From an uncultured bacterium (GTDB lineage: Bacteria; Cyanobacteriota; Vampirovibrionia; Gastranaerophilales; Gastranaerophilaceae): 55,758 nucleotides of DNA. Positions within the stretch are counted from its first letter, which is position 1; each line of letters opens with the position of its first letter. Position numbers and translations under genes: made by a program. The notes under the pieces are model-generated. The model saw nothing but the letters and a program-made list of their open reading frames with translations, was not told the DNA's origin and did no database searches. The stretch lies in NCBI GenBank assembly GCA_902779645.1, contig CACZCH010000010.1, positions 1-55,758 on the forward strand, read 5' to 3'. Below are positions 26,374 to 35,259 of this stretch, piece by piece.

Positions 26374-27393
26374 ATGAATTTAAAAACAAATATAACTGAA
26401 ATACATTACAATAAAAACGCAAAAGGCTTCTTTTTTAATATACTTAAACTTTGTTCCGTATTCTACGGAATTGGTAGTAAAACAAAAAATTTTTTGTATG
26501 ATAACGGAATTCTTAAACCTAAAAAAGTAAATGCTTTTGTCGTATCAGTCGGGAATTTCACAACCGGCGGAGTAGGAAAAACTCCGGTTGTTGCAGAAAT
26601 CGCGAAATATTACTTAAAACTTGGAGAAAAACCTGCAATAATATCACGCGGATATGGCGGGAAATTAAACAACAAGACTGTTCACGTTATATCAGACGGC
26701 ATTAATCTATACTATAAAGCAAATGAAGCAGGAGATGAGCCATATTGGCTTGGAGTCAATCTTGACGGTTGTGCAGTCCTTACTTGCGCAAACAGATATA
26801 ATGCTGCTAAGTATGCAATTAATAAATTAGGGTGTACAAAAATTATTCTTGATGACGGATTCCAACACAGAAAACTTCATCGTGATTTAGATATAGTTCT
26901 GGTTGATTCAAAAAAAATGTTCGGAAATGGAAACCTTCTCCCCGCAGGTCCTCTAAGAGAAGGTATGGAAGGATTCAAAAGAATTCATAAACTTATTATA
27001 GTAAGCAAAAACAAAGACCACTCGAGAGCTGATAAAATTGCAAAAATTATAGAGAAACAACAAAATGTTGATACCGTTGTTTGCAAAACTGAACCTAATT
27101 ATGTTTATAACATAATTACAGGAGAGCATCTTAGCAAAGGTGCCGAGATTACTGCTCTATCGGCAATAGGCCAGCCAGACCAATTTTATCAATTTCTGGA
27201 CGGAGATTATATTATAAAAGATAAAATTACGTTTGATGACCATCACAAATACATTTTAGATGATATTAAATATATTGAAGGCAACATTGTAACAACAGAG
27301 AAAGATGCAGTAAAACTTGCACTTCTAAACAGACCTAATATTTATGCACTTAAACTAAAAACTATTATAAACGTTGAAGGACTATTGAATTAG
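26374..27393 (+). CDS. lpxK: Tetraacyldisaccharide 4'-kinase
   Basis: A 339-residue kinase that phosphorylates the lipid A precursor at the inner membrane, with the P-loop GNFTTGGVGKTP near residue 63, LDDGFQHRKLHRDLDIVLVD, and LLPAGPLRE. Presence implies an outer membrane with lipid A. I chose ATG at 26374; a TTG 18 bases upstream is open but has no site. No Shine-Dalgarno; a -10-like TGATACACT ends 8 bases before the ATG. Confidence 0.95.
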   Translation: MNLKTNITEIHYNKNAKGFFFNILKLCSVFYGIGSKTKNFLYDNGILKPKKVNAFVVSVGNFTTGGVGKTPVVAEIAKYYLKLGEKPAIISRGYGGKLNNKTVHVISDGINLYYKANEAGDEPYWLGVNLDGCAVLTCANRYNAAKYAINKLGCTKIILDDGFQHRKLHRDLDIVLVDSKKMFGNGNLLPAGPLREGMEGFKRIHKLIIVSKNKDHSRADKIAKIIEKQQNVDTVVCKTEPNYVYNIITGEHLSKGAEITALSAIGQPDQFYQFLDGDYIIKDKITFDDHHKYILDDIKYIEGNIVTTEKDAVKLALLNRPNIYALKLKTIINVEGLLN

Positions 27394-27443
27394 TATTACG
27401 TTTATTATATATTTTTAATTGTACATATCAATGGAGTTGCAGT

Positions 27444-28004
27444 ATGAACATAAGAAAAGTATCGTTTGGTATAGTCACATCCACTCTTATGGCAGGCGCA
27501 CTTTCAGGTTGCACTGAAACAAAGTATGAAGACAACGCAAAAGCTCAAGCCGTTAAATATCTAAATGGCGATCAACTATTAAAAGCCGAAAGATTTGCAC
27601 GTGAACAAAGAAATTATGAAAATGAAAGCGGTGAAGCCATTGCTTATTGGGACAGCCTTTTAATTGAAGCCAAAGTAAAAGAAGCTTATACAAAAGGTCA
27701 ACAACTTATAAGAGATAGAGCTAACAAAATTTTCAAGAGAGAAGAACAGTTTAAGCTTCCGCTTGATACAATTTTCCAATCTAAAGTAATAGAAAGTTCA
27801 AAAAACGAATATGCTAAACTTACCAATGCAGAAGAGTTTATAAAAGCAAGAAATAATGCTCCCGATGATGCTATATGGGGATACATTCATGACAACGCAT
27901 CTTCTGCCCATTTTTGGAACTTAATTACTATGACAGCAAAACAAAAAGAAGCATATCAAAAAGGTATTGCTGATGCGACAAAAGAAATCGAAATAAACAA
28001 ATAA
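27444..28004 (+). CDS. Lipoprotein of unknown function
   Basis: A 186-residue protein with a type II signal peptide: charged start, hydrophobic core and lipobox LSGC with Cys23 as the lipidation site. The mature part is helical and rich in Lys, Glu and Ala (LLKAERFAREQRNYENESGE), without a recognised family. Probably anchored in the inner or outer membrane facing the periplasm. It follows lpxK by 50 bases with a GGAG ribosome site and its own terminator. Confidence 0.8.
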   Translation: MNIRKVSFGIVTSTLMAGALSGCTETKYEDNAKAQAVKYLNGDQLLKAERFAREQRNYENESGEAIAYWDSLLIEAKVKEAYTKGQQLIRDRANKIFKREEQFKLPLDTIFQSKVIESSKNEYAKLTNAEEFIKARNNAPDDAIWGYIHDNASSAHFWNLITMTAKQKEAYQKGIADATKEIEINK

Positions 28005-28034
28005 AAAAAATCAGGCTTAGTGCCTGATTTTTTT
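28004..28034. terminator. Bidirectional terminator
   Basis: A-run, TCAGGC, loop, GCCTGA, T-run between the lipoprotein gene and dapL, which converge. Confidence 0.9.
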
Positions 28035-29206
28035 TATTCGTTAAATAACTTTTTAAATCTCCACATAGCCTCAATGGTATTTTCTTTTGAACCGAAAGAA
28101 GTTAATCTAAAGTATCCTTCTCCGTTTTTGCCAAACCCTGCCCCGGGAGTTCCGACTACTTGAGCATTCTCTAAAAGATAATCGAAAAATTCCCAAGACT
28201 TCATATTATTCGGACACTTTAACCAAATATAAGGAGAATGTTTTCCGCCTACATGCCAGATATTACACTCCTTAAGCGTATCAGAAATTAATTTTGCGTT
28301 CTCTTTATAGTATGAAATATTTTCCTCTATTTCTTTCTGACCTTCTTCGGTAAATACAGCTTCTGCAGCGCGCTGTACAATATAAGGTACGCCGTTAAAC
28401 TTTGTAGTTTGGCGTCTTACCCACATTTTATTCAGCTTGCCCAAGTTTTTCGGTACAATTGTATATCCGCATCTCGTACCCGTAAAACCTGCTGTTTTTG
28501 ATAGTGAACAAAATTCTATTGCACAATCCTTTGCTCCCTCAATCTCATAAATTGAGCGAGGTAAGTTTTTATCAGATATAAAGCATTCATAAGCCGAATC
28601 AAACAGAATAACGGCATTATTAGCAAGCGCATATTCAACCCACATTTTGAGCTGTTCTTTGTTATAAACTGCCCCTGTCGGATTATTCGGTGAACAAATA
28701 TATATTACATCTGCTTTTACATTTTTATCCGGTAACGGCAAAAACTCGTTATCACCATTTGCATCTATGAACTTGACCTCTCTTCCGGCCATAATATTTG
28801 TATCCACATAAACAGGATAAACAGGGTCAGGCACAAGTACGGTATTATTTATTCCAAAGAGGTCAAGAATATTGCCTAAATCGCTCTTTGCACCGTCTGA
28901 GATAAATATTTCATCAAGTTCTAATTCAACATTATGAGATTTGTAATACCCTTGAACAGCTTCTCTTAAAAAGTCATACCCCTGTTCAGGACCGTATCCT
29001 CTGAATGTTGATTGAACACCCATTTCATCAACAGCTTTGTGAAGAGCGTCAGTTACAGCCTTGCATAAAGGAAGCGTTACATCACCAATTCCTAATCTTA
29101 TAACTTTTTTATCAGGATTCTTTTGTATATATTCATTAACTTTTTTAGCTATTGTGGAAAATAAGTAGCTTTGTTCTAAATTTTCATAATTTGTATTAAT
29201 ATTCAT
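28034..29206 (-). CDS. dapL: LL-diaminopimelate aminotransferase
   Basis: A 390-residue PLP enzyme converting tetrahydrodipicolinate directly to LL-diaminopimelate for lysine and peptidoglycan synthesis, the route used in plants, cyanobacteria and some anaerobes. Motifs: IRLGIGDVTLPLC near the N-terminus, FRGYGPEQGYDFLRE, CSPNNPTGAVY, and the PLP lysine in SLSKTAGFTGTRCGY. Full length. GGAGG ribosome site lies 12 bases before the ATG, inside the end of a tiny upstream open frame. Confidence 0.96.
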   Translation of the reverse strand: MNINTNYENLEQSYLFSTIAKKVNEYIQKNPDKKVIRLGIGDVTLPLCKAVTDALHKAVDEMGVQSTFRGYGPEQGYDFLREAVQGYYKSHNVELELDEIFISDGAKSDLGNILDLFGINNTVLVPDPVYPVYVDTNIMAGREVKFIDANGDNEFLPLPDKNVKADVIYICSPNNPTGAVYNKEQLKMWVEYALANNAVILFDSAYECFISDKNLPRSIYEIEGAKDCAIEFCSLSKTAGFTGTRCGYTIVPKNLGKLNKMWVRRQTTKFNGVPYIVQRAAEAVFTEEGQKEIEENISYYKENAKLISDTLKECNIWHVGGKHSPYIWLKCPNNMKSWEFFDYLLENAQVVGTPGAGFGKNGEGYFRLTSFGSKENTIEAMWRFKKLFNE

Positions 29207-29211
29207 TAAAC

Positions 29212-29346
29212 CTAACCTCCATACGCAACAACTGCTATATCACCGGTTACCATTAACGTTACGACAACAAGAAGCATTATTAAAAACCAAATAAAAACAT
29301 ATAACGCTTTTTTATTTTTAAATACATTACTAAAATAATTGCGCAT
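29212..29346 (-). CDS. Candidate 44-residue membrane peptide upstream of dapL
   Basis: A short frame encoding a peptide with one strong transmembrane segment (LYVFIWFLIMLLVVVTLMV) preceded by a basic start (MRNYFSNVFKNKK). It ends 5 bases before the dapL ATG and contains the dapL ribosome site. No ribosome site of its own is clear. A second frame (29280-29387, TTG start with GAGGAG site) also encodes a hydrophobic 35-residue peptide overlapping it. Real expression is uncertain. Confidence 0.35.
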   Translation of the reverse strand: MRNYFSNVFKNKKALYVFIWFLIMLLVVVTLMVTGDIAVVAYGG

Positions 29347-29402
29347 AATAACAAAATACTAACCAGCGATGATATTAAAATAATCAAGCACCTACTCCTC
29401 TC

Positions 29403-29729
29403 TTATTTATCAACAGTTTTAATATTATTTTTAACTCTGTTAGAACCATCAAAATAAGCTTTTTGAGCTTGACCGGATATTCTTACACTGTCATCTAATT
29501 CTTCTAATGACTTTGTCCAATAAAGTTTCTTTGAAGAAAATGGCAAATCCTTAGAATTTTTATCTATTTCATTATATTTGTTCGGATATTTTTCCATAAT
29601 CTCCGTTTTTAATTTATTGATTGCATGATTTTCAAAAGCATACTGCCCTAGCATTGCAGCACCTACACCTGCAAAAAACAAACCATACTGTCTAAAAACT
29701 CTGTTCATTATTACTTTTTGTATATTCAT
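29403..29729 (-). CDS. Small membrane-anchored protein, unknown
   Basis: A 108-residue protein with one N-terminal hydrophobic segment (about 15-32, YGLFFAGVGAAMLGQYAF) and a soluble charged C-terminus (ENHAINKLKTEIMEKYPNKY). No family recognised. GAGGG lies 8 bases upstream of the ATG. It sits between dapL and the bifunctional nuclease gene on the same strand. Confidence 0.6.
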   Translation of the reverse strand: MNIQKVIMNRVFRQYGLFFAGVGAAMLGQYAFENHAINKLKTEIMEKYPNKYNEIDKNSKDLPFSSKKLYWTKSLEELDDSVRISGQAQKAYFDGSNRVKNNIKTVDK

Positions 29730-29796
29730 AATTATACCCTCAAACTATGCACAAAAATTCTTGTATATTTATCAAAAAACTATTCCGGCTTTATCT

Positions 29797-30306
29797 CTAT
29801 TGATCAGATTCTTCGTGTTTACCCTTCATAAGTTTTTCAAAATCAGATGGTTTTATGTTTTGGATAAAATCTTTAAATTCCTGAGCTTCCTCAGCATCCT
29901 TTGCCGTATCAGTAGAAACAGAACCATTCATAAGCACATTTGCCGTTACAAAGATTGGAGCATCACATCTCATTGCAATAGCAATAGCGTCACTCGGACG
30001 GGCATCAAGTTCAAGAACATCTCCGTCTTTATTCAAATAAAGAGTTGCATAATACGTTTCTTTTTCTACATTGTTAATCTCAATCTTTTCCAGCTTATAT
30101 CCTGTTTTTTCAATCAAATTAGCAATTAAATCATGAGTCATAGGACGGGCAACAACAAGTCCTTCTATACATCTTATAATCGCACTCGCTTCAGCAGAAC
30201 CAATCCAAATCGGTAAAGCCTTTCTATTTTCCAAATCATGGAGTACAACTATCGGAGAATTTGTTCTCACATCAAGAGCTATACCCATTACTTTCATTTC
30301 TATCAT
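29797..30306 (-). CDS. Bifunctional nuclease (DUF151) family protein
   Basis: A 169-residue protein of the bifunctional nuclease family (PF02577): MKVMGIALDVRTNSPIVVLH, LPIWIGSAEASAI, RPMTHDLI and LDARPSDAIAIAMR are the conserved blocks. Plant and bacterial members have been reported with DNase and RNase activity; in bacteria they are widespread but poorly understood. AGGGGAGATAAATA precedes the ATG. Ends with a charged tail. Confidence 0.93.
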   Translation of the reverse strand: MIEMKVMGIALDVRTNSPIVVLHDLENRKALPIWIGSAEASAIIRCIEGLVVARPMTHDLIANLIEKTGYKLEKIEINNVEKETYYATLYLNKDGDVLELDARPSDAIAIAMRCDAPIFVTANVLMNGSVSTDTAKDAEEAQEFKDFIQNIKPSDFEKLMKGKHEESDQ

Positions 30307-30358
30307 TATTTATCTCCCCTAATATGAGTTAATTTTAGCATAAAAAACCAATCTATGC

Positions 30359-30364
30359 TATAAT
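30359..30364 (+). promoter_or_regulatory. Extended -10 of nadK, leaderless-type spacing
   Basis: TGC-TATAAT, an extended -10, ends 7 bases before the nadK ATG; the gene has no Shine-Dalgarno sequence. Confidence 0.6.
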
Positions 30365-30371
30365 CAACCTT

Positions 30372-31154
30372 ATGAAAATCAATTTAATCTTTAACAGATA
30401 TATTCCTGATTATAAAAAAGCATTGGAAACCGTTGAAAAAGCTTTATTATCATATAACGCTGAATTCAAAACTTTTGATTTAGAAAATATGGAATGTTTT
30501 GGAGATATATCATTTGCAATTGGCGGAGACGGAACTCTTTTAAGAGCCGCCAGATTCTATTCAAAATTCAAAATACCTGTTCTTGGTATAAATGTAGGCC
30601 GTTTAGGATTCCTTGCTCAAGCCGGTATAAACGAAATAAACGGCGTAATAGAAGCTGTTCTTGAAAATCAATACAAAACAGAAGAAAGAATTATGCTTCA
30701 ATCAGGTGAATATATAGCTCTTAACGATTTTGTAATCAAAGGCTGCAACACAAGCAGAACCTCAAAATTTTTCTTAGAAATCAACGGCAAATTTGTATGT
30801 GATTATATTGCTGACGGGCTTATAATTTCGACACCAACAGGCTCAACTGCATACGGACTTTCTGCCGGCGGACCGGTTTTACATCCTGAGCTTGATGCAA
30901 TAGTCATTGTTCCGATTTGTCCGCATACATTAAATGCAAGACCTCTTGTTGTACCTTCTGGCGAACACATAACCGTAAAAACGAATGACGACTTATTATC
31001 AGTCTCAATAGACGGTTTTGAAACAATTAAATGCACAGAAAAAACCTCTATAAAAATCGCACCGGACAAAGCAAAACTTGTATTTTTGAAGAATAACAAT
31101 TTTTACTCTGTATTAAGAAATAAACTTCATTGGGGCTTATCTCCAGAGGGATAA
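30372..31154 (+). CDS. nadK: NAD kinase
   Basis: A 260-residue ATP-dependent NAD kinase supplying NADP. Motifs: GGDGTLLRAARFY, NVGRLGFLAQ, NDFVIKG and STPTGSTAYGLSAGGP, and a C-terminal beta domain with SIDGFETIKC. Slightly short but complete. Monocistronic. The start is read from a probable leaderless transcript. Confidence 0.96.
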   Translation: MKINLIFNRYIPDYKKALETVEKALLSYNAEFKTFDLENMECFGDISFAIGGDGTLLRAARFYSKFKIPVLGINVGRLGFLAQAGINEINGVIEAVLENQYKTEERIMLQSGEYIALNDFVIKGCNTSRTSKFFLEINGKFVCDYIADGLIISTPTGSTAYGLSAGGPVLHPELDAIVIVPICPHTLNARPLVVPSGEHITVKTNDDLLSVSIDGFETIKCTEKTSIKIAPDKAKLVFLKNNNFYSVLRNKLHWGLSPEG

Positions 31155-31170
31155 ATTAATTTTTGGGAAT

Positions 31171-31635
31171 TTATTCTGCAACATCTTTGGCTGTTTTATT
31201 AAGTCCGTCGATTTTTTCGATAATCTTATTTGTTATATCACGTAAATAATTTAAAAATTTTTGGCCGCCTTTATTAACATTATTTTGGCTGAGCGCTTTT
31301 ACGCGTTTATTTAGATTTTCGGCATTATTTTTAATTTCTTCTATAACTTTTTGAGATTCTTCATATTTAGCAGCAGCTTCTTTTGCTTTTTCAAGTTCAG
31401 CCTTTGCAGCACGTTTACCCATTGTACGCCCGCCTAAATATGCCAAACCGCCTATTACCATTGCAGAAAACAAAGTTGCACCTAACCTTGACTTATTCGC
31501 AGCTTGAATCTCTGCTGCTTTTTCATCAAAAACTTGCGGCTGAGTATTAAGATCTTCTATGTAATCTTCTTTAGGGTACTGTGACGGTTGATATTGGAGA
31601 GAGTCAACAACACCTACATTTTGTAATTCTGCCAT
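31171..31635 (-). CDS. Unknown protein with one membrane helix and coiled coil
   Basis: A 154-residue protein starting MAELQNVGVVDSLQYQPSQY; the start at 31635 is set by AAGAAGG upstream. One hydrophobic, Gly-rich segment (about 52-72, LGATLFSAMVIGGLAYLGG) is followed by a long Lys/Glu/Ala coiled coil (75-150). No signal peptide is obvious, so topology is uncertain. No known family. Confidence 0.65.
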   Translation of the reverse strand: MAELQNVGVVDSLQYQPSQYPKEDYIEDLNTQPQVFDEKAAEIQAANKSRLGATLFSAMVIGGLAYLGGRTMGKRAAKAELEKAKEAAAKYEESQKVIEEIKNNAENLNKRVKALSQNNVNKGGQKFLNYLRDITNKIIEKIDGLNKTAKDVAE

Positions 31636-31750
31636 AAGTAAACCTTCTTTCCTGAATTTTATTACACTTTTGTACTTCACATAAAACATGTGAAACTCAG
31701 AAATTGACTTAATTAAGAAAAATATTACAAAATTGTTACAATTAACAATA

Positions 31751-32890
31751 TTAAACTCTTGTTTTATTCTTACCTTCTTTTACACGTTTTTTACGGCGCA
31801 TAAGATCTACAAAGGCTTCCAAGCGGGTTATATACCCTGCTCGTCCGGTTTGTTCATCCATAATTAGAGGTAATATCGGTATTTCGTGTTCCATTCTCAT
31901 AGTCGGAAATATGTTCTGAGACATAATCTCCGGCATACAAGTGAACGGAGATATGTGTATAATACCGTCTTTTCCTTTTTTGTCAGCAAATACTACATCT
32001 GAAACGCATTCTAATGCATCACCGCCGATATCTCTCATCAAATAAGGTTTTGCCATTCTCTCAGCTCTCTGGAGGTGAGTTTCTTTATTTTGGAAGGCTT
32101 TTGGTATAATAGCATCTTTTAAGAAACTTCCGACAGTAAGACTTCTTCTTGTTTGAACCCCCATTCTGCCAAGTTCTCTTTCAATATTTTGGTTTGAAAA
32201 CTCATCATTTACAAGGAAAATTTCGCCTGTTAAATCAACATTTAATACCTCCCTGTTTTCATCGATTTCTGTTTTTTCAATTTCTTTTAGCGCTAATTCA
32301 TAGGCTTTACCTAAATCGTGTGTCGAATCAGCTTTGTCAATCATTTTTAAAGCTTTTTTGTAATTTTTTTCAGCTTCCCCGAATCTAATTTCTCTGGCTC
32401 TGTAATAAGATAGAGCTCTGTCTAAATCATCTATCGCAAAAATTTTTCTGATAGTTATATTAATTGCTCTCAAAATTAGCACAGGGTCATTTTTTCCTGA
32501 TATTTCTTTTAGGAAATTGTACAAACCTTTAATCCCGTCATACAAAGAAAGTTCAATATAATTGGCATTATAACCGAGGTCTTTAAGAGTTGTATAAATA
32601 TTATTTCCGTACTCTCCGAGTCTGCAGATTCCGGGAGAAGTAATCATTGCAACATAATCAGCTCCGCCTTCTATTGCCTCTATAAAGTTCCCTAAAATTA
32701 ATTTATAAGGCAGGCATATTGCCTCAGGAGAATTTTTTGTTCCGTAAGAAAGAGTTTTTTTACTCGTATACGGAGGAACAAACGGTTCCACACCAATTTT
32801 TCTAAGTCCTGCCGCCCAAGCTATTGAAATTGTTCCCATATGAGGAAATGCTACTTTTATTTTTTTATTTTTCTCTCGTTTTATTGCCAT
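31751..32890 (-). CDS. 2-hydroxyacyl-CoA dehydratase activase-related protein (DUF2229-like)
   Basis: A 379-residue protein resembling the DUF2229/COG3580 part of large 2-hydroxyglutaryl-CoA dehydratase activase-related proteins: KVAFPHMGTISIAWAAGLRK, SPEAICLPYKLILGNF, ITSPGICRLGEYG, and ISPFTCMPEIMSQNIFPTM, with conserved Cys likely for an iron-sulfur cluster. In many genomes this is one part of a longer protein or a split gene set; no partner is adjacent here. Substrate unknown. The AAGTGA repeat ends 8 bases before the start codon and no ribosome site is evident. Confidence 0.82.
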   Translation of the reverse strand: MAIKREKNKKIKVAFPHMGTISIAWAAGLRKIGVEPFVPPYTSKKTLSYGTKNSPEAICLPYKLILGNFIEAIEGGADYVAMITSPGICRLGEYGNNIYTTLKDLGYNANYIELSLYDGIKGLYNFLKEISGKNDPVLILRAINITIRKIFAIDDLDRALSYYRAREIRFGEAEKNYKKALKMIDKADSTHDLGKAYELALKEIEKTEIDENREVLNVDLTGEIFLVNDEFSNQNIERELGRMGVQTRRSLTVGSFLKDAIIPKAFQNKETHLQRAERMAKPYLMRDIGGDALECVSDVVFADKKGKDGIIHISPFTCMPEIMSQNIFPTMRMEHEIPILPLIMDEQTGRAGYITRLEAFVDLMRRKKRVKEGKNKTRV

Positions 32891-32897
32891 TAATTTT

Positions 32898-32936
32898 AAG
32901 TGACTAAGTGACTGAGTGATTAAGTGACTAAGTAAA
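32898..32936. repeat. AAGTGACT short tandem repeat, copy 2
   Basis: Four to five imperfect units of AAGTGACT or AGTGATTA immediately upstream of the dehydratase-activase-like gene. Similar units occur at 21178-21210 and, more loosely, near 51720-51775. Confidence 0.7.
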
Positions 32937-33045
32937 TTTTAGTATTAATATCAGATAACTTTAGCCAATCCTTTCCCTTAACTCTATACATTTTTTATTA
33001 TATCTCAAATACAAAATTTGATGTATAATAGTTTCGAGGAGTATT

Positions 33046-34827
33046 ATGGGGAGAATAATTCAACTATCTAAAAATGTTATAAATCAAATAGCGGCAGGTG
33101 AAGTAATCGAAAGACCTTTCTCAGTCGTAAAAGAACTTGTTGAGAATTCTGTTGATGCAGGCGCAACAAAAGTCATCGTTGAAGTTGAAAATGACTGCAG
33201 AAATATTCGTGTAGCAGATAACGGTTCTGGAATTCATCCTGATGATATTATGCTCGCCTTCTCTAAACATGCCACAAGTAAAATTCAAACAGGAGAAGAT
33301 TTGTATAATGTAAAGACCATGGGGTTTAGAGGAGAAGCTCTTGCAAGTATTATATCAATCTCAAAACTAACATGTACTACAAGAACAAAAGATTTTGATA
33401 CAGGTGTAAAAGTTGAATGCGAAAATTCTGAAGTAAAATACACAAAAACAGGATGCGCAATCGGAACAATAATGGAGATAAAAGATTTATTCTATAACAT
33501 TCCCGCACGTCTAAAATTCTTAAAATCAGCTAAAACAGAGTTTGCATACATATCAGAACTTGTACAATCGCTTTCTTTAGTACACCCAAATATAGCATTT
33601 GAGCTTAGAAATAACGGAAAGCTGACACTAAAAACAAACGGACAAAATGACCTTGCTCAGACAATGAAAGAGGTCTTTTCAGAAGATGTTAACAAACATT
33701 TTAGAGAAGTGCTTAAAACAGATAAAATTTCTAATCTGAAAATTTCAGGTTACATAAGTACACCTGATTACACAAGGTCCAGTAAAAAAGATTATTATAT
33801 GTACGTAAATTCACGTATTGTGAAATGTCCTGTTTTTCAAAAAGCAGTAGATATGGTATACAAAAACCTTATCGGGAACAGATATCCGTTTATAGTTCTT
33901 AATCTTGAACTGCCTCCTGAAGATGTAGACGTAAATGTTCACCCTACAAAAAAAGAAGTAAGATATAAAAACCCTAATCAGATTTTCAATTTTATTTATT
34001 CGGCTGTTGACGGAGCTTTGACTTCCCAGCGAAAAGAAATTCATTCTGATATACCATATTTAAAACCGCTTCCAGCCTTATCATCACAAGCAGAAACTCC
34101 AAAAACTGATTCAGATGATATTTTTGTACCTGCCGGAACTACTTTTAGCGTGGACTTTGAAAAGAAAACTGAAAAAGCAGATGTTCTTTTAATGCCAAGG
34201 AAAGCTGATTACAAACAACCTTCCCTTCCTATACATACTCAAGAAAAGTTTATTCAAGAGCATGCAAAGGAAGAAGAGGATATAATAATAGGTCAATATA
34301 AAAAAACTTATATCTTGATTGAACGTGAAGAAGGGTTAGAAATTGTGGACCAGCATATCGCGGAAGAGAGATATATTTATGAACAACTCAAAAAATCCAA
34401 AAATATAGACTGCCAGCTTCTTTTCATATCTGATGTAATCGAAGTTTCTCCAAGCGATAAGGAGCTTTTGGAAACAAACAAAGATAAGCTTTTAAAATTC
34501 GGATATGATATTGATTTTATGTCTGACCACGAAGTTATATTCAGAAAAGTACCTCAATTACTTTCAAAAATTTCTCCAAAAGAGATTCTTGCAGATATAT
34601 TAGAACATATTTCAGGAGATATTGATAATATAGAAGAGCAAATCCTTATTACAACCTCCTGCAAGGCGGCTGTTAAAGCCAATACGTATTTGAATCAATT
34701 TCAAATGCAGGAAATAATAAGAAATTGGCGAACTTGTGAAAAGCCGTTCACCTGTCCTCACGGCAGACCTATATCTAAAATAATTGAACATAAAGATATT
34801 GCAAAGTTTTTTCAACGTAATAAATAA
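33046..34827 (+). CDS. mutL: DNA mismatch repair protein MutL
   Basis: A 593-residue GHKL ATPase of mismatch repair. N-terminal motifs: INQIAAGEVIERPFSVVKEL, ENSVDAGA, DNGSGI, GFRGEALASI; then PEDVDVNVHPTKKEV. The C-terminal dimerisation domain carries QHIAEERYIYE and CPHGRP. The DQHAAxER-type endonuclease motif appears as DQHIAEERY, suggesting an endonuclease-type MutL. CGAGGAG ribosome site and a TATAAT at 33024 support the start. Confidence 0.96.
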   Translation: MGRIIQLSKNVINQIAAGEVIERPFSVVKELVENSVDAGATKVIVEVENDCRNIRVADNGSGIHPDDIMLAFSKHATSKIQTGEDLYNVKTMGFRGEALASIISISKLTCTTRTKDFDTGVKVECENSEVKYTKTGCAIGTIMEIKDLFYNIPARLKFLKSAKTEFAYISELVQSLSLVHPNIAFELRNNGKLTLKTNGQNDLAQTMKEVFSEDVNKHFREVLKTDKISNLKISGYISTPDYTRSSKKDYYMYVNSRIVKCPVFQKAVDMVYKNLIGNRYPFIVLNLELPPEDVDVNVHPTKKEVRYKNPNQIFNFIYSAVDGALTSQRKEIHSDIPYLKPLPALSSQAETPKTDSDDIFVPAGTTFSVDFEKKTEKADVLLMPRKADYKQPSLPIHTQEKFIQEHAKEEEDIIIGQYKKTYILIEREEGLEIVDQHIAEERYIYEQLKKSKNIDCQLLFISDVIEVSPSDKELLETNKDKLLKFGYDIDFMSDHEVIFRKVPQLLSKISPKEILADILEHISGDIDNIEEQILITTSCKAAVKANTYLNQFQMQEIIRNWRTCEKPFTCPHGRPISKIIEHKDIAKFFQRNK

Positions 34828-34884
34828 ATGTTATTCTTGTATATATTAAATATTTTTTATGTGTTTAATTGTATTGTACGCAAA

Positions 34885-35029
34885 TTCGTCATTCTGAGCC
34901 AAACAACATTTGGGGGCGAAGAATCTCTTGAAAGTTGGATTCGTCATTCTGAGTCCGACAACAATTAGGGACGAAGAATCTCTTGAAAATAGGTTTAAGA
35001 TACTTCGCTAACGCCCAGTATGACGGATA
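34885..35029. repeat. Dispersed GTCATTCTGAG repeats, two tandem copies plus inverted fragment
   Basis: Copies at about 34885-34932 and 34940-34989 both start TTCGTCATTCTGAG and end CGAAGAATCTCTTGAAA, with different middles. At 34997-35029 there is a partial inverted copy (ACTTCGC ... CAGTATGACGG). They fill most of the 294-base gap between mutL and tRNA-Ser; the rest is AT-rich with a TACAAT at 35104 as tRNA promoter. Confidence 0.8.
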
Positions 35030-35121
35030 TTTTTTGTATGAAATACTTCATATAAAATGAATACTCCATTCAGAAATAACATGCTTAAAACCTTTTTTAA
35101 TGATACAATTATCATACACAA

Positions 35122-35208
35122 GGAGAGGTGTCCGAGTGGTTGAAGGTGGCGATCTCGAAAGTCGCTGTGAGGGTAACTTCACCAAGGGTTCGAATCCCTT
35201 CCTCTCCG
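35122..35208 (+). tRNA. tRNA-Ser (anticodon CGA)
   Basis: Acceptor GGAGAGG/CCTCTCC, D arm GTCCGAGTGGTTGAAGG, anticodon stem GCGAT/GTCGC with loop containing CGA, a long variable arm (TGTGAGGGTAACTTCACC), T arm GGG-TTCGAAT-CCC, discriminator G. The long variable arm marks a class II tRNA. CCA not encoded. Reads TCG codons. Confidence 0.95.
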
Positions 35209-35223
35209 AATCTTATTTGTAAG

Positions 35224-35259
35224 AAAAAAAACAGAGGGTATTAAACCCTCTGTTTTTTT
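35224..35259. terminator. Bidirectional terminator
   Basis: A-run, ACAGAGGG, loop, CCCTCTGT, T-run between tRNA-Ser and the convergent giant gene. Confidence 0.9.
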
